The notes beneath the pieces were generated by a model. The model was given only the letters and a program-made list of their open reading frames with translations. It was not told where the DNA came from and ran no database searches. A DNA stretch of 61,413 nucleotides from Blautia faecis (GTDB lineage: Bacteria; Bacillota; Clostridia; Lachnospirales; Lachnospiraceae): positions 1 through 61,413 of the forward strand of contig NZ_JAJCIA010000024.1 of assembly GCF_020554845.1 (NCBI RefSeq), written 5' to 3'. Numbering within the stretch: the first letter of the stretch is position 1; every line of letters starts with the position of its first letter. Position numbers and translations under genes: made by a program. Positions 24,092 through 33,634 of the stretch are shown one piece after another.

Positions 24092-25834
24092 CTACCGTTT
24101 CATTTTCGGGTCAAATGCATCACGAAGACCATCACCCACAAAGTTAAATCCAAGAACGGTCAGCAGGATTAAGAATCCGGCCGGGATCCATACGAACCAG
24201 AAGTTGGTCAATACGTATACATCATTTACCGCATTTACAATATTACCCCAGGAAGCGTATGGGAATTTAACACCGATTCCAAGGAAGCTAAGAGTTGCTT
24301 CCATCAGGATAACATCACCAAGTCCCATTGTTGCAATAACGATCAGCTGTGGAATAACGTTCGGAATCAGGTGACGGAAAATACGTCTTGAAATACGAAC
24401 ACCGGTAGCTTCTGTAGCAACCATAAATTCCTGCTCACGAAGAGACAGGATCTGACCTCGAACCATACGGGCAATTCCCGGCCATCCTACGATACCAAGA
24501 ATTGCACAAAGTGCATAAATTCGGATTCGCGGGTCAATTTTGTAATAATCCATGACAGAACCGATGATAATGTACAGCGGCATTGCCGGAATACAGATTA
24601 CAACATCAACCACACGCATGAGAATGGTATCTACCCATCCTCCAAAATAACCGGACACACCACCGATCAGAATACCAATAATACCTTCAATAATGATAAC
24701 AACGAAACCGATCATCAGGGAAATACGTCCGCCATACATCAGTCTGGTCAGCATGTCCATACCGTTTCCGTCTGTTCCTAACCAGTGCTTTTTGCTTGGT
24801 CCGGAATAAGTATCATTTACAGTAGTTGCTTTCTGGCTTCTTACAACATACTGTGTATTCTTGGTCTGAAGCTGATAGGTTTCTTCTTCGCCAGCCTCAT
24901 TAACAGCTGTAAATGTAGAAGCTTTGTCAGCAATTGCCTGTTCTACTGCTTCTTTAAAGGAAAGAGAAAGGAACACACCTTTTGCCTGAGGAGATACCAG
25001 AAGATTGGAAACAGTAGCATAAACTTCGCCATCCTTTACAACCTCTGTGGATGTCTCTTTCTCTGTTGTAGTCAGCTCATAGGTTGCGCCATCGTATTCA
25101 AAAAAAGCATCTCCTGCTTCAATTGCATCAAGTGCTGCCTGCTGGAAATCAAATCCCATCTCTGCATCATTCGTTGCTGCGCTGAATACTTTCTTGGTTG
25201 CAAATGCAACTTCGCCGGAAATTGTGATCTGATTCTCACGTCCGGCCTTCTCAATTGTATAGGTAGTTCCATCTACTTCAAAGGTATTGGCATCATTTGC
25301 CACAGCCTCTTCATAGCCTTCTTTGATTTCATCTGTTATTTCTGTATTTCCAACCTGTTTATAAGTAGATTTTCCTTTCAGTGTAAGAACGGTTGCTACT
25401 GATTCTGAAGAATAAATTGCCCAGTAATCTTCACCTTTTTGTTCCAATCCGTAGGTTACATCATTTGCTTCAAAGGAATCATTTCCCTTGTTTGTAGCAA
25501 GAATAAATTTCTGCTGTCCCTGCGCAGGAAATTCTGCACCATTTGCTGTTGTAAAAATATAAGATTTATTATAGGTAGCTCCCGCATAGTCTTTCCATAC
25601 ATGATCTGTTTTACGGAATACCTGGCTTTCATTGTAAGGGCTTACCATACCACCTATAAATGAAAACAAAAACATCGCTACCAGAATTACAAGTCCTGCC
25701 ACAGCCAGTTTATTGCGGAAGAAACGCTTTGCAACAAGCATTCCTGGTGAAAGGACTTTTACACGCTGTTCATCATCCAGTGCCTTGGAGGTACTGACAT
25801 GATCGTCTTTTTTCTTTGTTGGATCTGTACTCAT
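24092..25834 (-). CDS. oppC: Oligopeptide permease OppC with large extracytoplasmic insertion
   Basis: 580 residues, against about 300-340 in usual OppC. After a cytoplasmic N-terminus and the first helix (about 41-62), an insertion of roughly 270 residues (75-345) follows before the usual HWLGTDGNGMDMLTRLMYGGRISL segment and the remaining five helices. The coupling loop near the C-terminus (FMVATEATGVRISRRIFRHLIPN) is normal. The insertion contains about four repeats spaced near 60-65 residues, with the pattern FExDGxTYxL at 120, 185, 245 and 308. Topology puts it outside the membrane next to OppA. No frameshift or stop is involved; the ATG has AGGAGGAAAAAC before it. Confidence 0.92.
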   Translation of the reverse strand: MSTDPTKKKDDHVSTSKALDDEQRVKVLSPGMLVAKRFFRNKLAVAGLVILVAMFLFSFIGGMVSPYNESQVFRKTDHVWKDYAGATYNKSYIFTTANGAEFPAQGQQKFILATNKGNDSFEANDVTYGLEQKGEDYWAIYSSESVATVLTLKGKSTYKQVGNTEITDEIKEGYEEAVANDANTFEVDGTTYTIEKAGRENQITISGEVAFATKKVFSAATNDAEMGFDFQQAALDAIEAGDAFFEYDGATYELTTTEKETSTEVVKDGEVYATVSNLLVSPQAKGVFLSLSFKEAVEQAIADKASTFTAVNEAGEEETYQLQTKNTQYVVRSQKATTVNDTYSGPSKKHWLGTDGNGMDMLTRLMYGGRISLMIGFVVIIIEGIIGILIGGVSGYFGGWVDTILMRVVDVVICIPAMPLYIIIGSVMDYYKIDPRIRIYALCAILGIVGWPGIARMVRGQILSLREQEFMVATEATGVRISRRIFRHLIPNVIPQLIVIATMGLGDVILMEATLSFLGIGVKFPYASWGNIVNAVNDVYVLTNFWFVWIPAGFLILLTVLGFNFVGDGLRDAFDPKMKR

Positions 25835-25844
25835 GTTTTTCCTC

Positions 25845-26831
25845 CTAATTTACTCGTACCCTTGGATCTGCCACAGCGTACAGGATATCTGCGATCAGAT
25901 TGCCGGTTAATGTCAGAAATGCCAGAAATACCATATAGAACATGGTAAACGGAATATCTCCCTGAGTTAATGCCTGGTAGGAGGTATATCCAATTCCCGG
26001 AATCTGGAACAAAGTCTCTGTGATCATCGCTCCACCGAACAGGTTCGGAAGTGTACTTCCAAGGATGGTGATGATCGGAATCAGAGTATTGCGGAATGCA
26101 TGATGAGAAACCACCTTTTTCTCCGGAACACCTTTCGCTCTGGCAGTACGGATATAATCTGCATTCAGAACCTCCAGCATATTGGTTCTGGTATAACGCA
26201 TAAGGGAACCAACACTTACGATAGTCAGCGTAATAACCGGAAGGATCATATGCTGTGCCATATCCAGTACCTTACCTACACTTCCATAGGACTCATGCAT
26301 ACGGCTTACGATACCATACAGGTCAACCCATTTCAGATTAATAGAGAAAATCCATTTCAAAATGGTAGCAAAGAAAAAGGACGGCAGCGAAATACCGATC
26401 AATGCAAAAACGGTAACTGCATAATCAATCCTGCTGTACTGCTTCGTTGCCGATATAATACCCAAAGGTATGGCAATGATAATTTCCAACAGGAAGGAGG
26501 CCAGTGCCAGAGCAAAAGAATACCAGATGACACTGGCAAATTTCTGTTTTACTGGCTGATGGAAAATCCAGGATTCTCCGAATTCACCATGAACAGCTTT
26601 TCCAAGCCAGATGAAATAACCTTCCAGGACCGGCTTATCCAGTCCATAAGCGGCATTTAACTCAGCAACCAGCTCATCATAGGGCTTCGCGCCCTGTTTC
26701 ATTGACATATCACGGGCTCTTCCCTCTACATAAGAAGTCGGAAGGGCTCTCTCAATTGAATAAATGATCATGGAAACGAAGAACAGGATCATCGCTCCAA
26801 GAAGTACACGACGTACAATAAATTTTTTCAT
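25845..26831 (-). CDS. oppB: Oligopeptide permease OppB
   Basis: Second permease subunit, 328 residues, six helices, with normal length. The family segments GLDKPVLEGYFIWLGKAVHGEFGESW, RYTRTNMLEVLNADYIRTARAKGVPE (EAA-type coupling loop) and FGGAMITETLFQIPGIG are present. It precedes oppC by ten bases and follows oppA after a 271-base gap holding a strong hairpin and a repeat copy. Confidence 0.95.
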   Translation of the reverse strand: MKKFIVRRVLLGAMILFFVSMIIYSIERALPTSYVEGRARDMSMKQGAKPYDELVAELNAAYGLDKPVLEGYFIWLGKAVHGEFGESWIFHQPVKQKFASVIWYSFALALASFLLEIIIAIPLGIISATKQYSRIDYAVTVFALIGISLPSFFFATILKWIFSINLKWVDLYGIVSRMHESYGSVGKVLDMAQHMILPVITLTIVSVGSLMRYTRTNMLEVLNADYIRTARAKGVPEKKVVSHHAFRNTLIPIITILGSTLPNLFGGAMITETLFQIPGIGYTSYQALTQGDIPFTMFYMVFLAFLTLTGNLIADILYAVADPRVRVN

Positions 26832-26933
26832 TATATAAATTATCCTTTCAGTATCGGGCGGGAAGACTGACTTACCTTGTTCTTACTGGCAGTGTGTCCT
26901 GCCGGTTCTGTCCGTTTTACCGGGCCGGGTTCC

Positions 26934-27016
26934 AGAGCATGTTTGAAAAAGGCTTTCTGCAAGATGTGCGTCACAATTTGTGGGAGATTGCGGGAATGCT
27001 TTTTCAGACACGCTCT
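26934..27016. repeat. AGAGCGTGTTTGAAAA repeat, full copy (83 bp)
   Basis: The first 50-odd bases match the copy at 15444-15516 almost exactly, including GGCTTTCTGCAAGATGTGCG. It then carries ten more bases (GATTGCGGGA type) before TTTTTCAGACACGCTCT. Terminal inverted repeats pair at 15 of 17. It sits in the oppA-oppB gap. Confidence 0.8.
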
Positions 27017-27040
27017 AGCCCAAGGCATACTGCCAGTAAG

Positions 27041-27074
27041 GCAGTGGGTCCACTGGTTATGGTGGACCCACTGC
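27041..27074 (-). terminator. Strong hairpin after oppA
   Basis: GCAGTGGGTCCAC (27041-27053) and GTGGACCCACTGC (27062-27074) form a perfect 13-bp stem with an eight-base loop. No T-run follows on the minus strand. It likely acts as a 3' stabiliser or partial terminator, so that oppA exceeds oppBCDF. Confidence 0.65.
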
Positions 27075-27102
27075 GCTAACAAGTCATTCTTCTTTTATAC
27101 CT

Positions 27103-29364
27103 TTAGTTCATTTCGATATTAATGATATCTCCATACCATGGATAGAATGTGGTAACATCTTTCGTAAAGGTATCTGCATTGATACGCTCAGGGCTGTAAA
27201 TAACGCAGTTCTGTCTCTGATAGATCGGAATCTCTACTGCCCAGTCAAGAATAATGTCCAGACACTGTTTGTAAACAGATTTTCTGTATTCCTGATCAGC
27301 TGTGGAACGGGCATCAATAATATCCTGATCCAGTGTTTCATCATTGATGTGGTAGTAATTGCTCTTTACACTTGCGCTGTGGTAAACCTGATACATATCA
27401 GGATCCACTGTTGCCTGCCATGCAGCTGCCCACATTTCTGCGGTACCTGCATTTAAAGCATCCCACATAATGTTGGAGTCTGTAACATCATTGATCTCAA
27501 GTGTAAATCCGATGGACTCAAGAGCTGCCTTCGCATCTGTAAGGATTGCAAAGCTTGGGTGGTCTCCACTTCCGTCAGCGCCGATGATGATCTCATAAGT
27601 CATCTTAGCACCTTCCGGAGCTGCTGTTACCTTGCCATTCTCTACAGTGTATCCGGCTGCTTCGAAGAAGCCAAGAGCTGCCTGTGTTGCTGCTGCAAAC
27701 TTCTCATCATCCGTCATATCATCTGTGTAAAGCGGATTTCCATCAACATCCACAGAGTAAGCTACCTGATAATCTGCATCAGATTTCTGAGGAGCTGCCC
27801 AGGATGTATTGGAGATCGGGTAGTTGATTACGGAAGCAGCATCTCCATAATAGGAATCGATTGCTACATCACGATATACAGCAAGTACAGTTGTAAGAGC
27901 TTTTCTTAAGTTCTTGGAAGCATCAGATCCTGGCTCTCCGCCAACATTGATTGTGTTTGCGTTAAGACCGATGTATCCGTATCCAAGGTTGTCTGTTGCG
28001 TTAACGATGATCTTATCACCGCTGAGCTCGTCGTTTCCGTTGATGCTCTTAATCTGGTCAAATGCAGATTTGCTTCCGGATGGATCGGAAAGGTCGATTG
28101 TACCCTGCTCAACACCGGCAATCTTATCTGCGTCGGAAGTCTCACGCCACTGGAGGTACTTTGTCTTAGGAGCACCCTTGTAGTAGTTCTCGTTTGCTTC
28201 CATGTATACAGTCTTGTTCTCATATTTCACAAATTTGTACGGACCTGCGCCAAGTGGCTGGTTGGATTTATCACGTACAGCGGAGAGATCTCCTCTTGTG
28301 AAACCGAACTGGTTGTTATCATAGTCATAGAGAGAAGCATCTCCATAATAATGCATTGGCTCAACGATTACCCCAAGCTGATAGATTGTAGTTGCCTCGA
28401 AACCATCTGTGGTAACCTCAACTTCGTAATCACCAAGCTTCTTGATTCCCTCAATGTTCGCAACCTCTTCACCTTCACCTGCTGCAGTTTTCTGCTCTAC
28501 CAGGTATTCGGAAGCGATTGTTGCTGCATCTTCATCGAAGTATGCTTCGTCGCCGTAGGCAGCTGCAAGTGCAAGATAGTCCTTGCCATACTGGTCTGCG
28601 ATCTCATTAATGATCGTATCCTGATCTTTGCCATCTACAGAATAGTTCTCATCTGCTGCGTAAAGCATTCCAAAGAACTCATCTCCGTTTGTAACACCAT
28701 AAGCATCTGCATAATCTTCCCATGCAGTCTGCGCCCACTCATACTCAGATGTAAGAAGCGGAACAATCAGCTCATCTTTCACTCTTGCAGCAACTTCATC
28801 CGGCATGTCTGCAAGTGTATTTGCAACATCCTCATCTGTGATGGAATCTGCTGCTGTGGAATTCAGACGGTAATTCTTCATACCTTTGATATTGGTGGAG
28901 TAGAATGTTGCATTTCCATCATAATCTGTATCAGAAAGTACATAATATGTGAAAATCAGGTCATCTGCGGTAAGAGGCTCACCGTCAGAAAATGTTACAC
29001 CCTCACGAAGCTTGAAATTGTATACAGTCTCATCCTCGCCCTCTGTAACAGTTACGTCGGAAAGTCCTGTATAAGTATAATCCGTTCCGTTATACTCATG
29101 TGTCTCACCCTCGATACCATTGTAAATAATAGCACCTGTACGGTCACTTCCAAACAGATACTCACCTACATTCTCTGCGATCTGCTGATCCGGAACTGCC
29201 TCGTGGAATAATCCACTGAATTTCTCGGAGAAGTTAGTCTGTCCAATAACAAGTGGTGTATCAGAAGAACCTCCCTCAGCTTCTTCAGCAAAAACAGGTA
29301 CGCTCACTGTTGATGCTGCCATGACACCTGTTAATAACAGGGCCATCAACTTCTTCTTGTTCAT
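27103..29364 (-). CDS. oppA: Oligopeptide-binding protein OppA (SBP family 5), enlarged
   Basis: Peptide receptor of the Opp importer, 753 residues; typical members are 520-600. A Sec signal (MNKKKLMALLLTGVMAASTVSVPVFA) has an AxA-like cleavage site and no cysteine. SBP_bac_5 features are clear: YNFKLREGVTFSDGEPLTADDLIFTYYVL, GAGPYKFVKYE and a C-terminal YKQCLDIILDWAVEIPIYQRQ. The extra length is mainly an acidic, helix-like insertion at about 180-290 (near WAQTAWEDYADAYGV and DQYGKDYLALAAAYGD). A matching enlargement in OppC suggests the two contact each other. First gene of the operon, AAGGAGGA before the ATG. Confidence 0.93.
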   Translation of the reverse strand: MNKKKLMALLLTGVMAASTVSVPVFAEEAEGGSSDTPLVIGQTNFSEKFSGLFHEAVPDQQIAENVGEYLFGSDRTGAIIYNGIEGETHEYNGTDYTYTGLSDVTVTEGEDETVYNFKLREGVTFSDGEPLTADDLIFTYYVLSDTDYDGNATFYSTNIKGMKNYRLNSTAADSITDEDVANTLADMPDEVAARVKDELIVPLLTSEYEWAQTAWEDYADAYGVTNGDEFFGMLYAADENYSVDGKDQDTIINEIADQYGKDYLALAAAYGDEAYFDEDAATIASEYLVEQKTAAGEGEEVANIEGIKKLGDYEVEVTTDGFEATTIYQLGVIVEPMHYYGDASLYDYDNNQFGFTRGDLSAVRDKSNQPLGAGPYKFVKYENKTVYMEANENYYKGAPKTKYLQWRETSDADKIAGVEQGTIDLSDPSGSKSAFDQIKSINGNDELSGDKIIVNATDNLGYGYIGLNANTINVGGEPGSDASKNLRKALTTVLAVYRDVAIDSYYGDAASVINYPISNTSWAAPQKSDADYQVAYSVDVDGNPLYTDDMTDDEKFAAATQAALGFFEAAGYTVENGKVTAAPEGAKMTYEIIIGADGSGDHPSFAILTDAKAALESIGFTLEINDVTDSNIMWDALNAGTAEMWAAAWQATVDPDMYQVYHSASVKSNYYHINDETLDQDIIDARSTADQEYRKSVYKQCLDIILDWAVEIPIYQRQNCVIYSPERINADTFTKDVTTFYPWYGDIINIEMN

Positions 29365-29478
29365 ATCTTATCCTCCTTTTTTAAGATATTTTATTGTAAC
29401 TATTCATCAGAGCCTGTTGGGGACTCTTGAGGCCAGCTACTACAGACAACCTGAAAATTTGTTGTCTTATACCTCTCT

Positions 29479-29506
29479 ATTTTACCATGTTTTATTACAT
29501 GTGCAA
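29479..29506 (-). promoter_or_regulatory. Promoter of the opp operon
   Basis: Minus strand TTGCAC (29501-29506), 16 bases, TAAAAT (29479-29484). The leader to oppA is about 110 bases and contains a small hairpin (AGACAAC with GTTGTCT, 29448-29468 region). No known aptamer was recognised. Confidence 0.5.
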
Positions 29507-29566
29507 TAGCTATATGGCGAAATATGTCTGGAATTTTGTCCATAATTGTCAAAAACTGAAAGATTT

Positions 29567-30139
29567 TCACTCAAAATTTGTAAATTTCGCTTTAATCCGC
29601 CAGTTTTGCGCAGTGCTAACACTTCCCAGTGCTAAAATCATCACAGCGGCTGCCTCGAATAATAGTTCCCTTGTAAAAATAAGATTTTCGAAATCTTTTA
29701 ACAAAAAAATCAGGTTTGCCACGCTTGTAAAAAGTCCCAGTACCGTGATGGCAATGCTGCACCTTACCGGACGCCGCACCCCTTTTTCATACTGTGCACA
29801 GGTCATATGCCCTATATGCTCTTCCGGGATTACCACCTGTGAGTGATCTGCTTTTCCCTCCTGCTGTCTGCAAAAAAGGAATAAGGAAGCACCTCCCATG
29901 ATTCCATAGGAAACAGGGAAGACTACCACCATATAGGGAAGCAATATCCAGAAGATCCTGCTGCCTTCATTGTTCAGCATTAAACTGGCAAAATAAATCA
30001 CAAGGGCGGCTGCCATAAGGCCTGTATTGTTAAGGGCATGTCTTTTCAGCTCCTTCACGGACAGGCTGCTGCCATACCATTTTCCGGTATATTCAAATTG
30101 TTTCCCTCTCTGACGGTAATCATTCCCATATTTTTTCAC
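29567..30139 (-). CDS. Polytopic membrane protein, unknown function
   Basis: A 190-residue protein I do not recognise. The first ~35 residues are polar and tyrosine-rich (YGNDYRQRGKQFEYTGKWYG). Four hydrophobic helices follow as two hairpins (about 40-58, 65-88, 128-147, 160-180), separated by a cytoplasmic-looking loop with HIGHMTCAQYEKGVRRPVRC. It begins with GTG at 30137-30139, eight bases after GAGG. It is transcribed away from oppA's promoter region on the same strand, probably as its own unit. Nothing suggests enzymatic function. Confidence 0.65.
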   Translation of the reverse strand: MKKYGNDYRQRGKQFEYTGKWYGSSLSVKELKRHALNNTGLMAAALVIYFASLMLNNEGSRIFWILLPYMVVVFPVSYGIMGGASLFLFCRQQEGKADHSQVVIPEEHIGHMTCAQYEKGVRRPVRCSIAITVLGLFTSVANLIFLLKDFENLIFTRELLFEAAAVMILALGSVSTAQNWRIKAKFTNFE

Positions 30140-30218
30140 AATTCTGCCTCAACTTTCCTGTGAATTCCCAATCTCTTGCCCGAAATTGCTTTTCCTCTCA
30201 CAGTCTTTGTCTGATGAC

Positions 30219-31895
30219 TCAACCCAGCTTCTTATCCAGTTCATCCACAATCTTCTGAATGCAGCCATCTGTAAATGGAACTGTAAGTCCCACCTGTTTC
30301 AGCATGGACGGATAGAAATCACTTGCAGAAAGCCGGCAGAGCTTCATATAATCAGCCCATGCAGCGTCATGATCTTTCTCCATGCGAATCTTAAACTGGA
30401 ATGCACAAAGCTGTGCAAGTACATAATCAATATAGTAGAAAGGCATCTCAAAAATGTGGTGCTGTCTCTGCCAGTAGCCGCCTTCTTCCATAAACCTGCA
30501 GCCAGTGGAATCCATATATGGGCGGTACTCCTGCTCCAGCCTGTTCCATGCATCACGTCGCTCCTTAGGTGTAAGCTCCGGATTGCCGTATACAATGTGC
30601 TGGAATTCATCCACCATTGTTCCATAAGGAATAAAGTCGATGGCATCCTCAAGATGCATCTTGCGGTAATCATCGCCTCTTTCCCCGAAGAAAAGCTCGA
30701 TCCATGGTTCCGCAAAGAATTCCATGGACATGGAATGGATTTCTGCTGTCTCCATGGTCAGATACCTGGAGTGATCGGCGATCGGATCCTTGCAGGATAC
30801 ATAACTCTGAAATGCATGTCCACACTCATGTGTGATTACATCCACGTCACCACTGGTTCCGTTAAAGTTTGCAAAAATAAACGGTACACCATAATCCGGA
30901 AGCTCCGTCATGTAACCACCGGTAGCCTTATTCTTACGTCCGAATACATCAAAAAGCTCATTCTCCATCATCATGTTGAAGAAATCCCTTGTCTCATCAG
31001 ACATCTCCGTGTACATTTTGCGGCCGCTCTCAAGAATCTCCTCAGGAGTACCGATCGGCGCCGGATCTCCCTGTGGGAAATAAACACCCATATCATAATA
31101 ACGAAGTGCATCTACCCCAAGGCGTGCCTGACGGTTCTTGTGCATTCTGGAAGCTAACGGTACAAATACAGTCTTAATCTGCTCGCGAAGCTTCTGTACA
31201 TCTTCCTTGGTATAAGAATTACGGTTCATGCGGAAGTAGCCCATATCAATGTAATTCTCAAAGCCCAGCATCTGTGCCTGTCTGGTACGGTTCTTCACCA
31301 TCAGATCGTAGATTTCATCAAGCTCAGCCTGGTTCTCCTCAAAGAAGCCTGAAAAAGCATCCCATGCTTTCTTACGGGTATTCCGATCCTGGGAGCGCAT
31401 ATACTTGCGCATAAGGGAAAGGTTCAGTTCTTCTCCTTCCCACATGATCTTGGCAGAAGCGATCAGCTTGCTGTAACGGGAAGCAAGGGCATTCTCCTCC
31501 TGCATCAGCGGAATCAGACTGTCATCGAAAGATTTCATCTCCAGTTCCATGGACTTAAATGCAACCGGTCCGATTTTCTCTTCCATATACTGACGATATG
31601 GGGTGGCAAAAAGTACTTTCTTGTACTCATTTGTCACTGCGTTCAGTTCCGGGAGCTTCTCATCATAGTAGCTCTTCTCGCCGTCATAAAACTCATTTGT
31701 CACATCTCCATCCCTGCGGATATGGGCGATGGTGTAAAGAGTTCTCACGTGATCCATCAGCTTGTTAAATTCCTGATGAATCTCGAACTGCTCTTCTCCG
31801 CTCTTCGCAGAAGATGCGCGCTGGATAATCTCTTGTGCCTGTGCGATCACAGCCGGAAAATCCACACGAGTGTAAGGCATTTCTGAAAATTTCAT
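30219..31895 (-). CDS. M3 family oligoendopeptidase (PepF-like)
   Basis: Zinc metallopeptidase that degrades short peptides in the cytoplasm. It has 558 residues, typical of the M3 subgroup sometimes annotated as 'M3 family oligoendopeptidase'. The zinc site HECGH is at 356-360, and the third ligand glutamate is likely E385 in METAEIHSMS. It starts with ATG behind AAAGGAGGAACGAG. It is near the opp operon and would process imported peptides, although it has its own leader (31896-32087) with a hairpin at 31920-31969. Carboxypeptidase activity cannot be excluded. Confidence 0.9.
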   Translation of the reverse strand: MKFSEMPYTRVDFPAVIAQAQEIIQRASSAKSGEEQFEIHQEFNKLMDHVRTLYTIAHIRRDGDVTNEFYDGEKSYYDEKLPELNAVTNEYKKVLFATPYRQYMEEKIGPVAFKSMELEMKSFDDSLIPLMQEENALASRYSKLIASAKIMWEGEELNLSLMRKYMRSQDRNTRKKAWDAFSGFFEENQAELDEIYDLMVKNRTRQAQMLGFENYIDMGYFRMNRNSYTKEDVQKLREQIKTVFVPLASRMHKNRQARLGVDALRYYDMGVYFPQGDPAPIGTPEEILESGRKMYTEMSDETRDFFNMMMENELFDVFGRKNKATGGYMTELPDYGVPFIFANFNGTSGDVDVITHECGHAFQSYVSCKDPIADHSRYLTMETAEIHSMSMEFFAEPWIELFFGERGDDYRKMHLEDAIDFIPYGTMVDEFQHIVYGNPELTPKERRDAWNRLEQEYRPYMDSTGCRFMEEGGYWQRQHHIFEMPFYYIDYVLAQLCAFQFKIRMEKDHDAAWADYMKLCRLSASDFYPSMLKQVGLTVPFTDGCIQKIVDELDKKLG

Positions 31896-32087
31896 CTCGT
31901 TCCTCCTTTATAGACACAAATGGGCGGACAAACTTCCTAAAGCTTATCTTCAGAATGCTGTCCGTCCATTGTCGCGTATTATTTACTATATCATAATCAC
32001 ATCTAAATTAAAAGGCTTAAATTTATAAAAAATGTTAATAAAAGAACATTATGACGTTGAAAGTGTGTTTTGCCAAATCTTCAGATT

Positions 32088-33392
32088 TTATTCAGCTACG
32101 CCTTCTTCTCCTTCTTCTACGATTTCCAGATCATCAAGCGTGTCATCTTCTTTGGATTCCTCTTCATCATACTCTTCTGGTGTATATGGAGTTTCTGTCA
32201 CGTTTGCCTTTTCCAGAAGAAGCTCTGTTACCTTGCTCTCATAAAGGGCATTTACAAGCGTTTCCCGTGTATAAAGAGTCTCAAAATCAGCAGGACTCTC
32301 GCCATAGTAGTCAGCATACTCATTCACATAATTCACGTATTCATCTTCTGTTACCTCAATATTATTGGCTTCGGCATATGCACTGATGAAGAGGCGGCGG
32401 TTTACAAGATTTTTGGCTTCTTCCGCAATATCATCCTCTGTAACCCCGAACATATCCAGCACATCACTTACATCTCCGTCTTCCCCTGTAAACATGGAAT
32501 AACCGGAGAGTGCCTCTTCCTTGCATGCCTCAAACAGGTCGTCCGGATATTCTCCGGTAAACTCTGTACGTGCCAGGCAGGCAGAAATCAGATCTTCTGT
32601 CTCGTCATAAGTACTCTGTTCCTCATAGGACTGCTCCAGATATTCTTTTACAGAAGCCTCATATTCTTCCTTCGTGTCATACCCGGTATAATTCTTTACA
32701 TAATCTTCATCATATTCCGGAGTATTGGAAGCTGTAACATCTGTTACCTCCACAGAAAAGTCAACGGTTTTTCCCTGCCAGTCCTCCTGCCAGGTGTCAT
32801 CTCCGTATGTGATGCTGAAATCCAGTTTGTCTCCTGTAGAAACGCCTGTCAGCTTCTGGTCAAATTCTGCACCAAATTCTTCCTGTCCCAAAGTGATAAA
32901 AGTCTCGTCAGGATCAGCAGCTTCCTCACCCTCCACATTGGCAGTAAGATTCATATATACAATATTTCCATCCTCGGAAGGTGCATTGGTAGACTGCTCA
33001 TCACTGGCATCTGCCAGTTCTTCCTGGATCTCATCCTGTACCATATCGTCTGTGATCTCATAGGTATACCTGGTAACCTCTACACCATTATAATCTCCAA
33101 GAGTCACATAATCGGAAGCATTCTGAACCAGATATTCAGAAGGAGTAATGGGATCAAGCGCCACTTCTTCCTCTGCGTCATCTGCATCGATCACTTCATT
33201 ATTCTCTACATCCTGTGAAAATTCAGGATCCAGTTCTTCTCCATCTTCATCCGGATCAGCAGCTGTCAGATTCTCCTCTGCTGTGCTCTCCTGGGTAGTA
33301 TTGTCCGTGTTTTTCTGCTGAGAAGCATTATCTCCACAGCCTGCAAGTACTGTCATAGCTGCCAGTGCAGCAAGAACATATCTTTTTTTCAT
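32088..33392 (-). CDS. Trigger-factor-like peptidyl-prolyl isomerase lipoprotein
   Basis: A 434-residue surface lipoprotein with signal MKKRYVLAALAAMTVLAGC and lipobox cysteine C19, followed by a strongly acidic linker rich in E, D, S and T to about residue 100. The central part has an FKBP-like layout resembling the trigger-factor isomerase domain (EADPDETFITLGQEEFGAEFDQKLTGVSTGD), and the helical C-terminal half resembles the trigger-factor C-domain. The ribosome-binding N-domain is absent. I infer an extracytoplasmic folding chaperone. The start was taken at ATG 33390-33392, eight bases after AAAGGA, not 16 codons earlier. The tail is again acidic. Confidence 0.78.
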   Translation of the reverse strand: MKKRYVLAALAAMTVLAGCGDNASQQKNTDNTTQESTAEENLTAADPDEDGEELDPEFSQDVENNEVIDADDAEEEVALDPITPSEYLVQNASDYVTLGDYNGVEVTRYTYEITDDMVQDEIQEELADASDEQSTNAPSEDGNIVYMNLTANVEGEEAADPDETFITLGQEEFGAEFDQKLTGVSTGDKLDFSITYGDDTWQEDWQGKTVDFSVEVTDVTASNTPEYDEDYVKNYTGYDTKEEYEASVKEYLEQSYEEQSTYDETEDLISACLARTEFTGEYPDDLFEACKEEALSGYSMFTGEDGDVSDVLDMFGVTEDDIAEEAKNLVNRRLFISAYAEANNIEVTEDEYVNYVNEYADYYGESPADFETLYTRETLVNALYESKVTELLLEKANVTETPYTPEEYDEEESKEDDTLDDLEIVEEGEEGVAE

Positions 33393-33553
33393 ATTTTTAT
33401 TCCTTTCTGATAACTGTATAGATAAGAGCCAACTATCCATTCTATATGTTTCGCATGTTATTTAATAATAATATAACATTTTCGAAATATCTTGTAAACT
33501 TTCTTTTCCTATGGACACTTATTTTTCACAAATCGTATTGCCGTCTGAAGAAT

Positions 33554-33600
33554 GAAAAAAATCCTCTGCATGCTGCACCATACAGCATAAGCAGAGGATT
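33554..33600 (-). terminator. Terminator after the BMP-type ABC operon
   Basis: AATCCTCTGC and GCAGAGGATT at the two ends pair perfectly (10 bp), with a smaller stem inside. Seven T follow on the minus strand. It lies just past the last permease gene. Confidence 0.9.
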
Positions 33601-33634
33601 CTGAAATTTCAATATTCTATCAAGCCAATCCCTG

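Noticed and set aside
28351..29211. 286-codon plus-strand frame opposite oppA
   Set aside because: Cysteine-rich antisense shadow of an acidic protein; no start signals.
29448..29468. CodY box in the oppA leader
   Set aside because: AATTTTCAGGTTGTC matches the CodY consensus only in its left half, so it was not called.
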